64,000 nucleotides of DNA, taken from Idiomarina piscisalsi. GTDB lineage: Bacteria; Pseudomonadota; Gammaproteobacteria; Enterobacterales; Alteromonadaceae. The stretch covers positions 62,001-126,000 of the forward strand of contig NZ_PIQA01000003.1 of assembly GCF_003987095.1 (NCBI RefSeq), written 5' to 3'. The notes beneath the pieces were generated by a model that saw nothing but the letters and a program-made list of their open reading frames with translations, did no database searches and was not told the origin of the DNA. A program made the position numbers and the translations under genes. Positions within the stretch are counted from its first letter, which is position 1; each line of letters begins with the position of its first letter. Below are positions 53,777 to 63,991 of this stretch, piece by piece.

Positions 53777-56700
53777 TTACTTTCGCATGCTAATATATTT
53801 CAAAAAGGCTTTTAACGCAGCCGGTTTTACGGGTTTTGGTAAAAACTGCAGGCCTAATTTTCGTGCAGATTGTTTCACCGCGTCATCACTCATGGCTGTC
53901 ACTAACGCGGTGGGCACTTTACGCTGCCACTGTTCCCACAAAGTTTCAGCCAACGACAGGCCGTCCCCGTCGCCTAACTGATAATCAACCAGTATGCCGT
54001 GCGGCGGCTCATCAGGGGTGCTCTTAGCGTAATCAACCGCCTTAGCAAAACTATTGAAGGTTACCGCTTCGCAGTCCCATTTATTCAGCAATGCACTCAC
54101 CGCATTCAGGTTTTCATTGTCGTCGTCCACGACCAATAAGCGTAATGACGCATTGGGTCCCTCATCGAGTTTACGTTTGGGTTTATCAATGACTTGAGCC
54201 GCATTCCCCAAAGGCACTCTAACCGAAAACCGTGAACCTTTGCCTTCAACAGAGGTCACCTCCACGTCACAGCCCAGTTGCTCACCCATGCGCTGAGCCA
54301 CACTTAAGCCTAATCCGACGCCTTCAACGTTCTGATTCTGAATACGATAGAACGCATCAAAAACCTTATTTTGCTGTTGCGCTGCTATGCCGGGACCGGT
54401 ATCCCAAACCGATATTTCCAGCTCGCCCGATTTTTTACGAACACCCAGTAAAACGCTGCCTTTGGGAGTGTACTTAATCGCATTAGAAAGGAAGTTTTGC
54501 ACAATACGACGCAAGTACGTTGGGTCTGTTAACACCGGACGGTCAACATAAAAGGCTCTGAAATCCAAATGCTTTTGATCGGCCAGCACCGCATACTCTT
54601 CCACCAAAGGCTTCAAAACTGAGCTTAGTTGCACATGCCGGAATTTAGGCTGCAACGCCCCCTGATCCATTTTGGCAATGGAAAGCAACGTCGAAAGCAA
54701 ATGTTCGGTTGAGCCAAGCGCCGTATCGAGCTTACCCAATAACTGCTGGTTTTTATCAGACAGTTCTTTTTCATGTATCGCCGACAAATACAGGCGTGCC
54801 GCATTCAATGGCTGCAATATGTCGTGGCTGGCAAGTGCCAGAAAACGTGTTTTTGAGGCATTCGCGGCCTCGGCTTCCGCTTTGGCTTTCTTAAGTTCCT
54901 CTTCCACCTCGCGCCGCCGGTCAATTTCCGCCGTTAACTCTTGGTTTATTTCGCGGATTTCCTGTGTGCGTACGTCGACGCGTTGTTCAAGGTCGATATT
55001 AGCATCTTCAAGTGCCTGCTGGGTTTCAACGTGTTCAGTAATGTCCGTAAAGCTAGTTACAAAACCACCGGTTGGTAATGGGTTTCCAACCATTTCTATG
55101 ACCCGGCCGTCGGCACGGCGACGAATGAAACGGTGAGCCGAGCCCAGTTGCATATAGCGCAGTCGCTTATTAACAAGTTCATCGACGTCACCCGGCCCGC
55201 ATTCACCACGTTCAGCGTTGTACCGTATCAGCGTCGCTATAGGCTGCCCAGGCTTCACCATGCCTTCAGGGTAGTCGAATAAATCTAGATAGCGCTTATT
55301 CCAGGCAACCAAACGAAGCTCGGCATCGACAACACTAATGCCCTGTGCCAGATTCTCAAGCGAGCTGAATAGAATTGACTGTTGAGTTTGCAGCGCCTGC
55401 GTGGTGTCATCAAAAAAGTGCACCACTTCTTCTAAATTGAGCTGTTTGTCCCGTAATGCCGCATCGACCAAGGAGCGCGCTGTTGCAGACCCAAGAACAC
55501 CCGCAATGGCCCGCTCTACGAAACTAATAAAGGACTTGTCTGCCAGCTCTTCTGGCAATAACTCTTTATCTTCTGGCTGCTGAAAATACTGCATAAGCTG
55601 TTGTGCACGTTGACCTCCTAAGAAGGTTTTCAGCAGCAGCATCATATCTGCGTTGGTTGCGTTATAGTCTTTATGCAGATGTTGCTGTTCCGGCAGTTGG
55701 GCTTTCGGTTTAACAAAAGCGGTTGCCTGAATACGATCCACCAGCCTAGGGCGTGCCAACAAAGAGAATGCAATGAAGCTAAACGCATTGAGCGCCAGCG
55801 ATACCACAGTGCCTCTCGTTATAATTTCGACGTCGGTGAGCTCAGGGTATGAATACAGCGGTATTAACACCGCTAGCATCCAACCAATGGAGCCGGCTCC
55901 CAGTCCGGCGTAAACACCGCGGGCATGACTTTTTCGCCAATATAATGCACCCAGTAATGCCGGTAACAATTGCAACACCAGCGAGAATGCCAGCAAACCG
56001 ATACTAACCAGGTTGGTCTGAGCCGCCCAGAAGTAGTAACACAGGAATGACAACACCATAGTAACCGCAATGGCTACTCGGCGAATTAACAGCAGTGCCC
56101 GATCATATTCTCGTTTACGCTGCTTTAACGGCAGCTTAGAGTCTCGTTGCAACAATATCGGCATGATAACGTCGTTGGTTATCATGGTACTTAACGTAAC
56201 CGACGCAATAATCACCATCGCGGTAGCCGCAGAAATACCTCCGATAAAGATAATGAGCGACAACCACAGTTGGTCTTTAAGCAAAGGTAACTGCAATGAG
56301 AACGTTGAGCCGTCGCCGTTATTACCTAAGAAGAAACTGCCCGCAATGGCAATAGGAATAATAGCCGCAGCGGTCAGGCTAAGATAAAGAGGAAACCCCC
56401 AACGGGCAGTTTTTAAATGCTTAGTATCGACGTTATCGACCACCGCCACATGAAACTGACGAGGCAGACATAAAATAGCTCCCGCAGCCATTAGCGTTTG
56501 AACAATAAACTCGAACTCACCAAACTTAGAAATAGACCACTGAGGAGCTGTTACAGAAGTAAAATTACTAAGTAATGACGGTGAAAGGTTCTCAGCAATA
56601 AGTGTCCAGGCAAAGGTTGCTGCGGCTAACAAAGCGATAAGCTTTATCATAGACTCAACCGCTATCGCTAAAATCATGCCGCTGCGATATTCGGTCACCT

Positions 56701-57232
56701 CAACATGACGCGTACCAAACAACATAGCAAATATTGCCATAAGTGCGGCGGCGCCAAGCTCTTTAATCGAAAACTCTGACATTACGCCAGTACTCTCGGT
56801 CAATACAGAGAAACTGACACCTACCGCTTTCAGCTGCAGAGCAATGTATGGGATTATTGCAACAGCGGCAATGGCAGTCACCGCAACCGCCAGCCGTCTT
56901 CGTTTACCAAAACGAGACGAGATAAAATCAGCAATTGACGTGATGTTCTGTTGCTTACTGACAGACACCAGTTTCTCTAAAACTCGAATGCCGAAAATAA
57001 AGAGTAAAATGGGTCCCAGCAGAATGGGAAAAAACGCCCAACCTTCGGTGGCCGCATTACCCACAGCGCCATAGTAAGTCCAGGAGGTGCAATAAATGGC
57101 CAATGACATGGAGTAGATCATTGGCTTATGGCTGATTTTATTCGCCCAAGAGCCTAAACGGTCGCCCCAAGTTGCTACGGCAAACAGAAAAATGACATAC
57201 GCCAGAGAGGCGAATACCAGCAACCAAGTCAT
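53777..57232 (-). CDS. crbS: CrbS-like hybrid sensor kinase with an SLC5 transporter domain
   Basis: 1151 aa. Residues 1 to about 490 form a 13-helix Na+/solute symporter-like (SLC5) domain; then a STAC-like linker (about 510-610), a PAS domain (about 630-750), a coiled coil, HisKA with LASHDILQPL (H803), HATPase with LSNAIKYTP and DTGPGI, and a C-terminal receiver domain with ILVDYQLGDGDG (D1083). This layout matches CrbS of Vibrio and MxtR of Pseudomonas, which control acetyl-CoA synthetase. It overlaps crbR by 4 nt (ATGA). Whether it transports or only senses is not shown. Confidence 0.9.
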   Translation of the reverse strand: MTWLLVFASLAYVIFLFAVATWGDRLGSWANKISHKPMIYSMSLAIYCTSWTYYGAVGNAATEGWAFFPILLGPILLFIFGIRVLEKLVSVSKQQNITSIADFISSRFGKRRRLAVAVTAIAAVAIIPYIALQLKAVGVSFSVLTESTGVMSEFSIKELGAAALMAIFAMLFGTRHVEVTEYRSGMILAIAVESMIKLIALLAAATFAWTLIAENLSPSLLSNFTSVTAPQWSISKFGEFEFIVQTLMAAGAILCLPRQFHVAVVDNVDTKHLKTARWGFPLYLSLTAAAIIPIAIAGSFFLGNNGDGSTFSLQLPLLKDQLWLSLIIFIGGISAATAMVIIASVTLSTMITNDVIMPILLQRDSKLPLKQRKREYDRALLLIRRVAIAVTMVLSFLCYYFWAAQTNLVSIGLLAFSLVLQLLPALLGALYWRKSHARGVYAGLGAGSIGWMLAVLIPLYSYPELTDVEIITRGTVVSLALNAFSFIAFSLLARPRLVDRIQATAFVKPKAQLPEQQHLHKDYNATNADMMLLLKTFLGGQRAQQLMQYFQQPEDKELLPEELADKSFISFVERAIAGVLGSATARSLVDAALRDKQLNLEEVVHFFDDTTQALQTQQSILFSSLENLAQGISVVDAELRLVAWNKRYLDLFDYPEGMVKPGQPIATLIRYNAERGECGPGDVDELVNKRLRYMQLGSAHRFIRRRADGRVIEMVGNPLPTGGFVTSFTDITEHVETQQALEDANIDLEQRVDVRTQEIREINQELTAEIDRRREVEEELKKAKAEAEAANASKTRFLALASHDILQPLNAARLYLSAIHEKELSDKNQQLLGKLDTALGSTEHLLSTLLSIAKMDQGALQPKFRHVQLSSVLKPLVEEYAVLADQKHLDFRAFYVDRPVLTDPTYLRRIVQNFLSNAIKYTPKGSVLLGVRKKSGELEISVWDTGPGIAAQQQNKVFDAFYRIQNQNVEGVGLGLSVAQRMGEQLGCDVEVTSVEGKGSRFSVRVPLGNAAQVIDKPKRKLDEGPNASLRLLVVDDDNENLNAVSALLNKWDCEAVTFNSFAKAVDYAKSTPDEPPHGILVDYQLGDGDGLSLAETLWEQWQRKVPTALVTAMSDDAVKQSARKLGLQFLPKPVKPAALKAFLKYISMRK

Positions 57233-57861
57233 AACTGTAAGCGTTCAGCGACCAGCACGGCTTGAGTACGGCTATAAACTCCGAGTTTACGGAAGATTGC
57301 CGTAATGTGAGCTTTGACAGTCGCTTCAGTAATATTCAACTGATAAGCGATTTGTTTGTTTAGCAGGCCTTCGTGTAAAAAATGAAGTACCCGGTACTGC
57401 TGAGGTGTCAGCTCAGACACTTTACGCGCCAGTTCCTGGTCTTCGTCAGATATGACATCCAGGCGCTCGCGGGACTCTTTAGGCACCCAGGTTTCACCTT
57501 GCAAAATGGTGTCTATCGCCTCTGCTATTTCCGCTGACGGCAGCGACTTAGGAATAAAGCCAAGCGCCCCAAAACCAATGCATTTAGCAACAATTGACGC
57601 GTCTTCACTGCCGGAAATGATAGCAACAGGTAATAACGGGTAGTCTTCACGCACCCGAATAAGGCCGTATAAATCGCCACTGCCGGGCATGTGCAAATCG
57701 AGCAGCAATAAGTCGACATCGTCGTCTTTGTTTAACGCCGCGAGTGTCGAGTCCAGGTCTTCGGCTTCGCGTAAGGTAAGCTCAGAAAAATGATTCGCGA
57801 GAGCGCCTTGCAGCGCCTCGCGAAACAGAGGGTGGTCATCTGCGATTAAAAATTTCGCCAT
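57229..57861 (-). CDS. crbR: CrbR-like LuxR/NarL-family response regulator
   Basis: 210 aa. Receiver domain (about 1-120) with acidic pair IADDHP, phospho-acceptor D55 in LLLLDLHMPGSG and KSLP; C-terminal LuxR-type HTH (about 145-205; LTPQQYRVLHFLHEGLLNKQIA, NITEATVKAHI). Lies between acs and crbS. In Vibrio and Pseudomonas the equivalent regulator activates acs during the acetate switch. It is 21 nt after acs, and coupled to crbS. Confidence 0.9.
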   Translation of the reverse strand: MAKFLIADDHPLFREALQGALANHFSELTLREAEDLDSTLAALNKDDDVDLLLLDLHMPGSGDLYGLIRVREDYPLLPVAIISGSEDASIVAKCIGFGALGFIPKSLPSAEIAEAIDTILQGETWVPKESRERLDVISDEDQELARKVSELTPQQYRVLHFLHEGLLNKQIAYQLNITEATVKAHITAIFRKLGVYSRTQAVLVAERLQL

Positions 57862-57882
57862 GAGATTCCAAATTAAGTGACA

Positions 57883-59823
57883 TTATTTATTCATTCGATT
57901 CTCTATCAATGAATCTACCACACTTGGATCAGCAAGCGTAGAGGTGTCACCGAGATTCTCATATTCGTTAGCGGCAATCTTACGCAGAATACGACGCATG
58001 ATCTTACCTGAACGTGTTTTCGGCAAACCTTTCGTCCAGTGGATTAAGTCTGGCGTTGCAATTGGGCTTAATTCAGAGCGCACCCAATTACGCACTTCTT
58101 TGGTCAGCTCTTCCGTTACTTCCACACCTTCAACAGGTGTGACATAAACATAGATACCCTGACCTTTTAGGTCATGCGGATAACCTACTACAGCCGCTTC
58201 AGCTACCGATTTATGAGCAACCAACGCGCTTTCAATTTCAGCAGTACCTAGACGGTGTCCCGATACATTCAGAACGTCATCCATGCGACCAGTTATCCAG
58301 TAGTAACCATCGGCGTCACGACGCGCGCCATCACCACTGAAATAACGGTTCTTGAAAGTCGAAAAGTAGGTTTGCTCAAAACGCTCATGGTCGCCCCACA
58401 GAGTACGCATTTGACCAGGCCATGAGTCATTAATAACCAAACCTCCTTCGGCTTCGCCTTCCTGCACATTGCCTTCACTGTCAACCAATGCTGGCTGAAT
58501 ACCAAAGAAAGGACGTGTCGCAGAACCGGGTTTTAAATCGGTAGCACCCGGCAGTGGTGCAATTAAAATACCGCCGTTCTCGGTTTGCCACCAGGTATCC
58601 ATAATTGGACATTTACCATTACCAATCGCGCGGTGGTACCACTCCCAGGCTTCCGGGTTAATTGGCTCACCAACACTACCCAGAATACGCAAACTTTCAC
58701 GGGTCGACGTCTTCGCTGCTTCGTCACCTTTCGCCATTAAAGCACGGATTGCCGTTGGTGCGGTGTAAAGGATATTGACCTTGTGTTTATCAACAATTTC
58801 GCCAATACGGCCAACCCCGGGATACGTTGGCACACCTTCAAACATCAGTGTGGTTGCACCGTTTGCCAGCGGCCCGTAAACAATGTACGAGTGACCAGTA
58901 ATCCAGCCGACATCGGCTGCACACCAGTAAACATCGTCATCGTGATAGTCGAAGACATACTCATGCGTCATTGACGCATACACCATGTAACCACCGGTAG
59001 TATGCACAACCCCTTTCGGTTTTCCGGTCGAGCCGGACGTATAAAGAATGAACAGCGGGTCTTCGGCGTTCATCACTTCTGCCTGGCATTCATCGCTGAC
59101 ATCGCCAATCAACTCATGCCACCAAACGTCACGACCTTCTGTCCAATCAACTTTGCCTTCAGTTACACGACATACAATGCTGTGCTCTAATGAAGGGCAA
59201 GCGCCATCAGACAAGGCTTTATCCACATTGGCTTTCAAACCAATAGTGCTGCCGCCACGGCGACCTTCGTCGGCGGTAATTATAGCTTTTGCCTGACAGT
59301 CGTTAATGCGATCGGCAATAGCATTTGGTGAGAAACCGCCAAAGATAACCGAGTGCACTGCACCAATGCGCGCGCAGGCAAGCATGGCATAAGCCGCTTC
59401 CGGTACCATAGGCATATAAATAGCGACCCGGTCACCTTTACCAATACCTAGTTTTTTCAGGCCATTAGCAAAACGAGATACCTCTTTATGTAACTCGCGG
59501 TAGGTGATGTGTTTGTCTACACTAGGGTCGTCGCCTTCCCAGATAATAGCTGTTTTGTCAGCTTTATCAGCGAGGTGACGGTCGACACAGTTATAACAAG
59601 CGTTTAAAGTGCCGTCCTCGTACCATTTGATGCTGACTTTACCCGGCTCAAACGTTGTATTTTTGACTTTGTTATAGGGTGTGAACCAAGTAATGCGCTT
59701 TCCGTGTTCACTCCAAAAGCCTTCGGGGTCATCAATGGATTGCTGGTACAGTTTTTTATAACCGTCATTGTCGATTTTAGCTTTTGATTTTATATGGTCT
59801 GGAACTGGATACAGTTGCGACAT
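57883..59823 (-). CDS. acs: Acetyl-CoA synthetase
   Basis: 646 aa AMP-forming ligase turning acetate, ATP and CoA into acetyl-CoA. P-loop [30 protein letters not shown], and the C-terminal [11 protein letters not shown] whose Lys is normally acetylated to switch the enzyme off. The start [10 protein letters not shown] at 59823 has AAGGAGGAAGAGG upstream; a longer frame to 60000 runs into the divergent regulatory region. First gene of an acs-crbR-crbS operon. Confidence 0.97.
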   Translation of the reverse strand: MSQLYPVPDHIKSKAKIDNDGYKKLYQQSIDDPEGFWSEHGKRITWFTPYNKVKNTTFEPGKVSIKWYEDGTLNACYNCVDRHLADKADKTAIIWEGDDPSVDKHITYRELHKEVSRFANGLKKLGIGKGDRVAIYMPMVPEAAYAMLACARIGAVHSVIFGGFSPNAIADRINDCQAKAIITADEGRRGGSTIGLKANVDKALSDGACPSLEHSIVCRVTEGKVDWTEGRDVWWHELIGDVSDECQAEVMNAEDPLFILYTSGSTGKPKGVVHTTGGYMVYASMTHEYVFDYHDDDVYWCAADVGWITGHSYIVYGPLANGATTLMFEGVPTYPGVGRIGEIVDKHKVNILYTAPTAIRALMAKGDEAAKTSTRESLRILGSVGEPINPEAWEWYHRAIGNGKCPIMDTWWQTENGGILIAPLPGATDLKPGSATRPFFGIQPALVDSEGNVQEGEAEGGLVINDSWPGQMRTLWGDHERFEQTYFSTFKNRYFSGDGARRDADGYYWITGRMDDVLNVSGHRLGTAEIESALVAHKSVAEAAVVGYPHDLKGQGIYVYVTPVEGVEVTEELTKEVRNWVRSELSPIATPDLIHWTKGLPKTRSGKIMRRILRKIAANEYENLGDTSTLADPSVVDSLIENRMNK

Positions 59824-59886
59824 TACCTCTTCCTCCTTATTCGCAAGATGGTAACTGTTGTACGTTTTACGCGCGTTAAACACTAT

Positions 59887-59900
59887 TAGACCATAGTCTA
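59887..59900. promoter_or_regulatory. Short palindrome in the acs-porin divergent region
   Basis: TAGAC-CATA-GTCTA, a 5-bp inverted repeat with 4-nt spacer, lies 64 nt upstream of acs and 78 nt upstream of the porin ATG. It is placed where a NarL-type activator such as CrbR could serve both promoters. No promoter boxes are clear enough to report. Confidence 0.4.
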
Positions 59901-59977
59901 GATTGATAAAAATTGACCAATTAACGACACTTAACGGCAATATTTCAACAAACTTGGCTGACATGGGAGAACACACG

Positions 59978-61192
59978 ATGGCCTCAAGTAAAACAAACAA
60001 GTTTAAGTATACGGCGGCAGCAGCGGCTGTACTTGGTGTGGCAAGCTTTGGTGCGCAGGCTCAGGAAACGGATTTTGACTTTGGCGGTTACGTAAAGCTG
60101 GATATGTTGGTGTCTGATTATGCCGACTATGAATCGGGCAAAAATACTAGCGATTTTGCCACCAGCAGCGGCAGCATTGCCCGCCAACAATATATTCCTA
60201 GTGTTACGCCGGTGGGCGGTGACGGCGATGACTTAATCACCGATTTCCATGCCCGCCAGTCACGGTTCTTCTTTACCACAAATACTGATCTGGATAATGG
60301 TGAAACACTGACCGGCCATATTGAAATGGACTTTCAGCTAACCCCAGACGGCGACGAGCGTATTTCTAACTCTTACAACCCGCGCTTGCGCCAGGCATTT
60401 TTAAAATATGGTAACTGGACTTTTGGCCAAACCTGGTCAAACTTTCAGGATCTGAATATTCTGGCTGAATCAGTCGATTTTATCGGTATCACCGACGGCA
60501 TTATATTTAACCGTCAGGCACAGATCCGCTACACTTCGGGCGGCTTCAGCGCTTCCATTGAAAACCCCGAGACAACAGTTACAGAAACCCGGGCTAATGG
60601 CGCAACTGCGCTGGGCGACCGCATCGTTTCCAGTGATGGATTTATGCCAGATGTCACCTTCAAATACACGGGTAAGTCTGACAACTTGACTTGGCAGGCT
60701 TCTGCACTGCTACGCCAGCTGACTTATGACGTGACGCAAACAGGTGATGACGAAACGACTTTCGGTTACGGTGTGAGCTTTGGTGCTAAATACACCTTTG
60801 GCATGGACGACATTCGTGCATCCATTACCACCGGCTCGGGTTTAGGCCGCTACTTAGGTCTTAACACCTGGAACGGCGCCTATATCGATGCTAACGGCGA
60901 ATTAGAAGCCATTGACTCAACCGGTATCTCATTTGCATACCGCCATTTCTGGACTGAGAAACTGCGTTCAAACGTTGTTTATTCACGAGGCTGGGCTGAC
61001 AACGATGAAGCATTACTGGCTCTTGCTGGTGACATGACTGAATACACTCAGCGTCTGGCGTTTAACCTCATGTATTCACCGGCTTCAAACCTAACCTTTG
61101 GTGCCGAAATATCACAAGCCAATCGTGAAACCGAAGCCAATGTTGACGGCGACTTAAACCGTCTACAACTGATGGCGATGTACAAGTTTTAA
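59978..61192 (+). CDS. DcaP-like outer-membrane porin
   Basis: 404 aa. Signal peptide (1-28, cleaved after AQAQ), then alternating aromatic beta-strands of a 16-stranded-type barrel, with [16 protein letters not shown] at the N-terminus, [29 protein letters not shown] and a terminal Phe (MAMYKF). These features match DcaP-family trimeric porins, linked in Acinetobacter to dicarboxylate and small anionic solutes. The start at 59978 has GGGAG 8 nt upstream. Being divergent from acs suggests uptake of a carboxylate, an inference. Confidence 0.85.
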   Translation: MASSKTNKFKYTAAAAAVLGVASFGAQAQETDFDFGGYVKLDMLVSDYADYESGKNTSDFATSSGSIARQQYIPSVTPVGGDGDDLITDFHARQSRFFFTTNTDLDNGETLTGHIEMDFQLTPDGDERISNSYNPRLRQAFLKYGNWTFGQTWSNFQDLNILAESVDFIGITDGIIFNRQAQIRYTSGGFSASIENPETTVTETRANGATALGDRIVSSDGFMPDVTFKYTGKSDNLTWQASALLRQLTYDVTQTGDDETTFGYGVSFGAKYTFGMDDIRASITTGSGLGRYLGLNTWNGAYIDANGELEAIDSTGISFAYRHFWTEKLRSNVVYSRGWADNDEALLALAGDMTEYTQRLAFNLMYSPASNLTFGAEISQANRETEANVDGDLNRLQLMAMYKF

Positions 61193-61207
61193 ACGGTATT
61201 CCCAACC

Positions 61208-61246
61208 AAAAACGCCGGTAGCCACAATGGGTTACCGGCGTTTTTT
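61208..61246. terminator. Bidirectional terminator between porin and alkaline phosphatase
   Basis: AAAAACGCCGGTA (61208-61220) pairs with TACCGGCGTTTTTT (61233-61246); A- and T-runs on the two sides suit the convergent genes. Confidence 0.92.
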
Positions 61247-61277
61247 CTGTCTGGACACGCTCTAATCAGAGTCGCGC

Positions 61278-62585
61278 TTACTTCACAATCTCAATAAGCC
61301 GCTTACCAATATCCGTATTGTTCATGTACCCACGAAAATCTTCCGCATAAGGACCTTTAGCAAACACAGGCACATCGACAGCCGTATGGCCACTTGTTGT
61401 CCAACCTGTACCGGTAATATCACCGGTAATATAAACTAGCGCATCATGGATTGCGTCTGCTCGCTCTTTACCTTCTTGCTCAGCAGCCAGCGCCAGCTCG
61501 TCGATATAGTCCTGAGTCAGCTCGAAGTTCACTTTGTCAGCAACATACTCAGGCCATTTCTCCGCGTCCATGTCCAGAAGTTCACTGCGCATTGTCGCAA
61601 TAGAGCTTTCAATGGCCATGACTCTATCTGAATACCATGCGTACTCGCCGTCACGCCCCAGAGTTAAACCGCCAGTGGAATGGTCAGCGGTCATCACGAG
61701 TAACGTATTGGGGTTGTCTTGCATAAAATCAGCGACAACGGTTAGTGCTTTATTGAGTGAATCCATCTCATGCACAGCACAGGCAATATCGTTAGCATGG
61801 CCACACCAGTCAATTTGACTGCCTTCAATCATCAGCGCAAACGGCTTGTCGTCACCTGACAATAAACGCAACGCATTGCTGGTCATTTGAGCCAACGAGC
61901 CTTTGCCTTCATCAACTGCATGCGGCAGACCTTTTGGTGCGAACAAGCCCATGACCGGCGCCTGCTCCACTTGATCTAACATTTGCATGTCCTGAACCAC
62001 CTTCAGGCCATGTTGCTCGAGCAATTCGACCCAATTCTTGTCGTCGCGAATAAAATACTGCTGACCGCCGCCGAGCACGACATCATAAGACGCTTCGTCT
62101 TCTATGTACTGCTGCGCCATTAAGTCAGCAATTTGATTGTATTCATAGCGCGAGGGATGATGAGAGAAAAATGACGCTGGTGTCGCATGGTTAATTTGTG
62201 AAGTCGACACAGATCCTGTCATATAACCACTATTTTTAGCGTATTCCATGACCGTTTTTAAGGACGTTTTATCGTTATCCACGCCGATAGCACCGTTATA
62301 CGACTTTTCGCCTGTCGCTAATGCCGTCGCGCCCGCAGCCGAATCGGTTACCCAGGTATCGTCTTCAGGGTAGGTCGTTGCGGCTCCGGTGAGATAGTGA
62401 TCAAACTGCGTTTCTGTAATCTCTTTGGTGTCTAAGTCTGACATGGCATAGCGGTAAGCACTGATAAACTCGAAGCCCATACCGTCGCCAATCACATAAA
62501 TAATATTGGGTTTCTGCTCTTCAGCTACTGCACTTGATGCACTCATTGCAAGCCCGATAGCTGCGGCCGTTAATGTTTTTTTCAT
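61278..62585 (-). CDS. phoA: PhoA-type alkaline phosphatase
   Basis: 435 aa periplasmic phosphomonoesterase. Signal peptide (1-21, SSAVAE). Metal motif YVIGDGMG, nucleophile Ser82 in TDSAAGATALATGEK, MIEGSQIDWCGHAND, TADHSTGGL and SGHTAVDVPVFAKGP are all in place, so it should be active. The start at 62585 has GGAG 8 nt upstream; an in-frame start at 62642 puts the signal peptide inside. No Pho box was recognised upstream. Confidence 0.93.
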   Translation of the reverse strand: MKKTLTAAAIGLAMSASSAVAEEQKPNIIYVIGDGMGFEFISAYRYAMSDLDTKEITETQFDHYLTGAATTYPEDDTWVTDSAAGATALATGEKSYNGAIGVDNDKTSLKTVMEYAKNSGYMTGSVSTSQINHATPASFFSHHPSRYEYNQIADLMAQQYIEDEASYDVVLGGGQQYFIRDDKNWVELLEQHGLKVVQDMQMLDQVEQAPVMGLFAPKGLPHAVDEGKGSLAQMTSNALRLLSGDDKPFALMIEGSQIDWCGHANDIACAVHEMDSLNKALTVVADFMQDNPNTLLVMTADHSTGGLTLGRDGEYAWYSDRVMAIESSIATMRSELLDMDAEKWPEYVADKVNFELTQDYIDELALAAEQEGKERADAIHDALVYITGDITGTGWTTSGHTAVDVPVFAKGPYAEDFRGYMNNTDIGKRLIEIVK

Positions 62586-62674
62586 ACAACAACTCCGTCT
62601 GGTTCTGTAACGCTCTTTGTATGGCCTGATTATATCAAGCACTTAATGTCAGTGATATGACAACGAACCGCAAT

Positions 62675-63991
62675 TTAATCGCGTCTCGCCGTGAATGAGC
62701 TGTCGGCCAGGCGCACATCCACTTGCTCGCCGCTGGCAACATCATCGGCCCGGCGCACCACCGTGCCATTGTCTTTACGAACAATGGCATAACCTCGCTC
62801 TAGCGTATTCAGCGGGCTGACCAGGTTCAATGACTGCATCAATTGTCCTTGCCGGGACTTTTTGTCTTTCAGTAAACGCGTCATGACTTGCGGCAAACGC
62901 TGCTGAAGCATTGTCAATTGCTGTTGGTATTGTGTCAGCCGTTTTTCCGGATGTACGGATTGCAAGCGCCTCACTAAATGCGTGTGCTGCTGACGCTGCC
63001 GCATAAGTTGCTGAGTCAGCGCCCGACTCGCACGCGCCTGTAACTCGTCAGCCAGTTGCGACTGTTGTTGCAGCATTCGTTGTGGATGCTGCTGTTGCAG
63101 GCGTGTTTGCAGAAATTGCCATTGTTGTTTGAGGCGTTGTATATGCCTTAACTGAGCCTGTTGCAGCCGCTGCATTAACGCCTGAGCACGCTGCAGTTGC
63201 TGTTGCTGGTCTTTCGTTACCAGCTCTGCCGCAGCCGATGGTGTGGGTGCTCGCACATCAGCGACAAAGTCTGCTATGGTGAAATCGATTTCGTGACCGA
63301 CCGCACTAATCACCGGCATTGGAGCGGTAGCCAGCAGCCGTGCAAAACCTTCATCGTTAAAACACCATAAGTCTTCCAGTGAGCCACCGCCGCGCGACAC
63401 CAGCAGCACATCCACTTCATTACGCTCAAACGCCATTTGCGCCATAGCTTGAAGCTGCGCTACTGCGGCTTCTCCCTGAACCGACGTTGGATAGATAATC
63501 ACCTCAACGCTGGGATCCCGCCGTTTCATAACCGCTAATATGTCTTTTATTGCCGCCCCGGTTGGTGAGGTCAGCACACCCACTTTGCGAATGTGCTCCG
63601 GTAATGGCCGTTTGCGATCAGCCGCAAAGAGTCCTTCAGCACCGAGTTTTGCTTTCAACTGCTCGTAGCGCTGTTGCAATAAGCCCTGTCCGGCGTCTTC
63701 CAGGTGCTCGACAATAAGCTGATAGTCACCGCGCGGCTCGTACAGGGTCACTTTCGCTTTCACCAGGACTTGTGAACCGTTTTGCGGGCGCATGGCCGCT
63801 CGCTGATTAGCGCCTCGGAACATAGCACAACGTACTTGTGAGCGCTCATCTTTCAGCGTGAAATACCAATGCCCAGAGCCCGGCGCGGCAAAGTTAGAAA
63901 TTTCACCCACCAGGCTTATTTGGCGAAAACCCTGCTCAAGTAACTGGCGGATTTCGCCATTCAGCTGACTGACCGAGTAAACCATCGACAT
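62675..63991 (-). CDS. xseA: Exodeoxyribonuclease VII large subunit
   Basis: 438 aa. With XseB degrades single-stranded DNA. N-terminal OB fold (about 1-100; SLVGEISNFAAPGSGHWYFTL), catalytic core (about 120-240; GVLTSPTGAAIKDIL and VSRGGGSLEDLWCFNDE), a long Gln-rich coiled coil (about 250-380) and the C-terminal LERGYAIVR motif. ATG at 63991 with AGGT upstream is the likely start; an upstream extension outside the window cannot be excluded. Confidence 0.94.
   Translation of the reverse strand: MSMVYSVSQLNGEIRQLLEQGFRQISLVGEISNFAAPGSGHWYFTLKDERSQVRCAMFRGANQRAAMRPQNGSQVLVKAKVTLYEPRGDYQLIVEHLEDAGQGLLQQRYEQLKAKLGAEGLFAADRKRPLPEHIRKVGVLTSPTGAAIKDILAVMKRRDPSVEVIIYPTSVQGEAAVAQLQAMAQMAFERNEVDVLLVSRGGGSLEDLWCFNDEGFARLLATAPMPVISAVGHEIDFTIADFVADVRAPTPSAAAELVTKDQQQQLQRAQALMQRLQQAQLRHIQRLKQQWQFLQTRLQQQHPQRMLQQQSQLADELQARASRALTQQLMRQRQQHTHLVRRLQSVHPEKRLTQYQQQLTMLQQRLPQVMTRLLKDKKSRQGQLMQSLNLVSPLNTLERGYAIVRKDNGTVVRRADDVASGEQVDVRLADSSFTARRD

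Noticed and set aside
54672-55136. 154-codon plus-strand frame inside crbS
   Set aside because: Antisense to conserved histidine kinase motifs; Ser/Arg-rich composition is typical of a shadow.
62930-63240. Repetitive CAG/CTG-like, Gln-rich stretch in xseA suggestive of a microsatellite
   Set aside because: It encodes the normal Gln-rich coiled coil of XseA; codons vary and there is no exact tandem unit.
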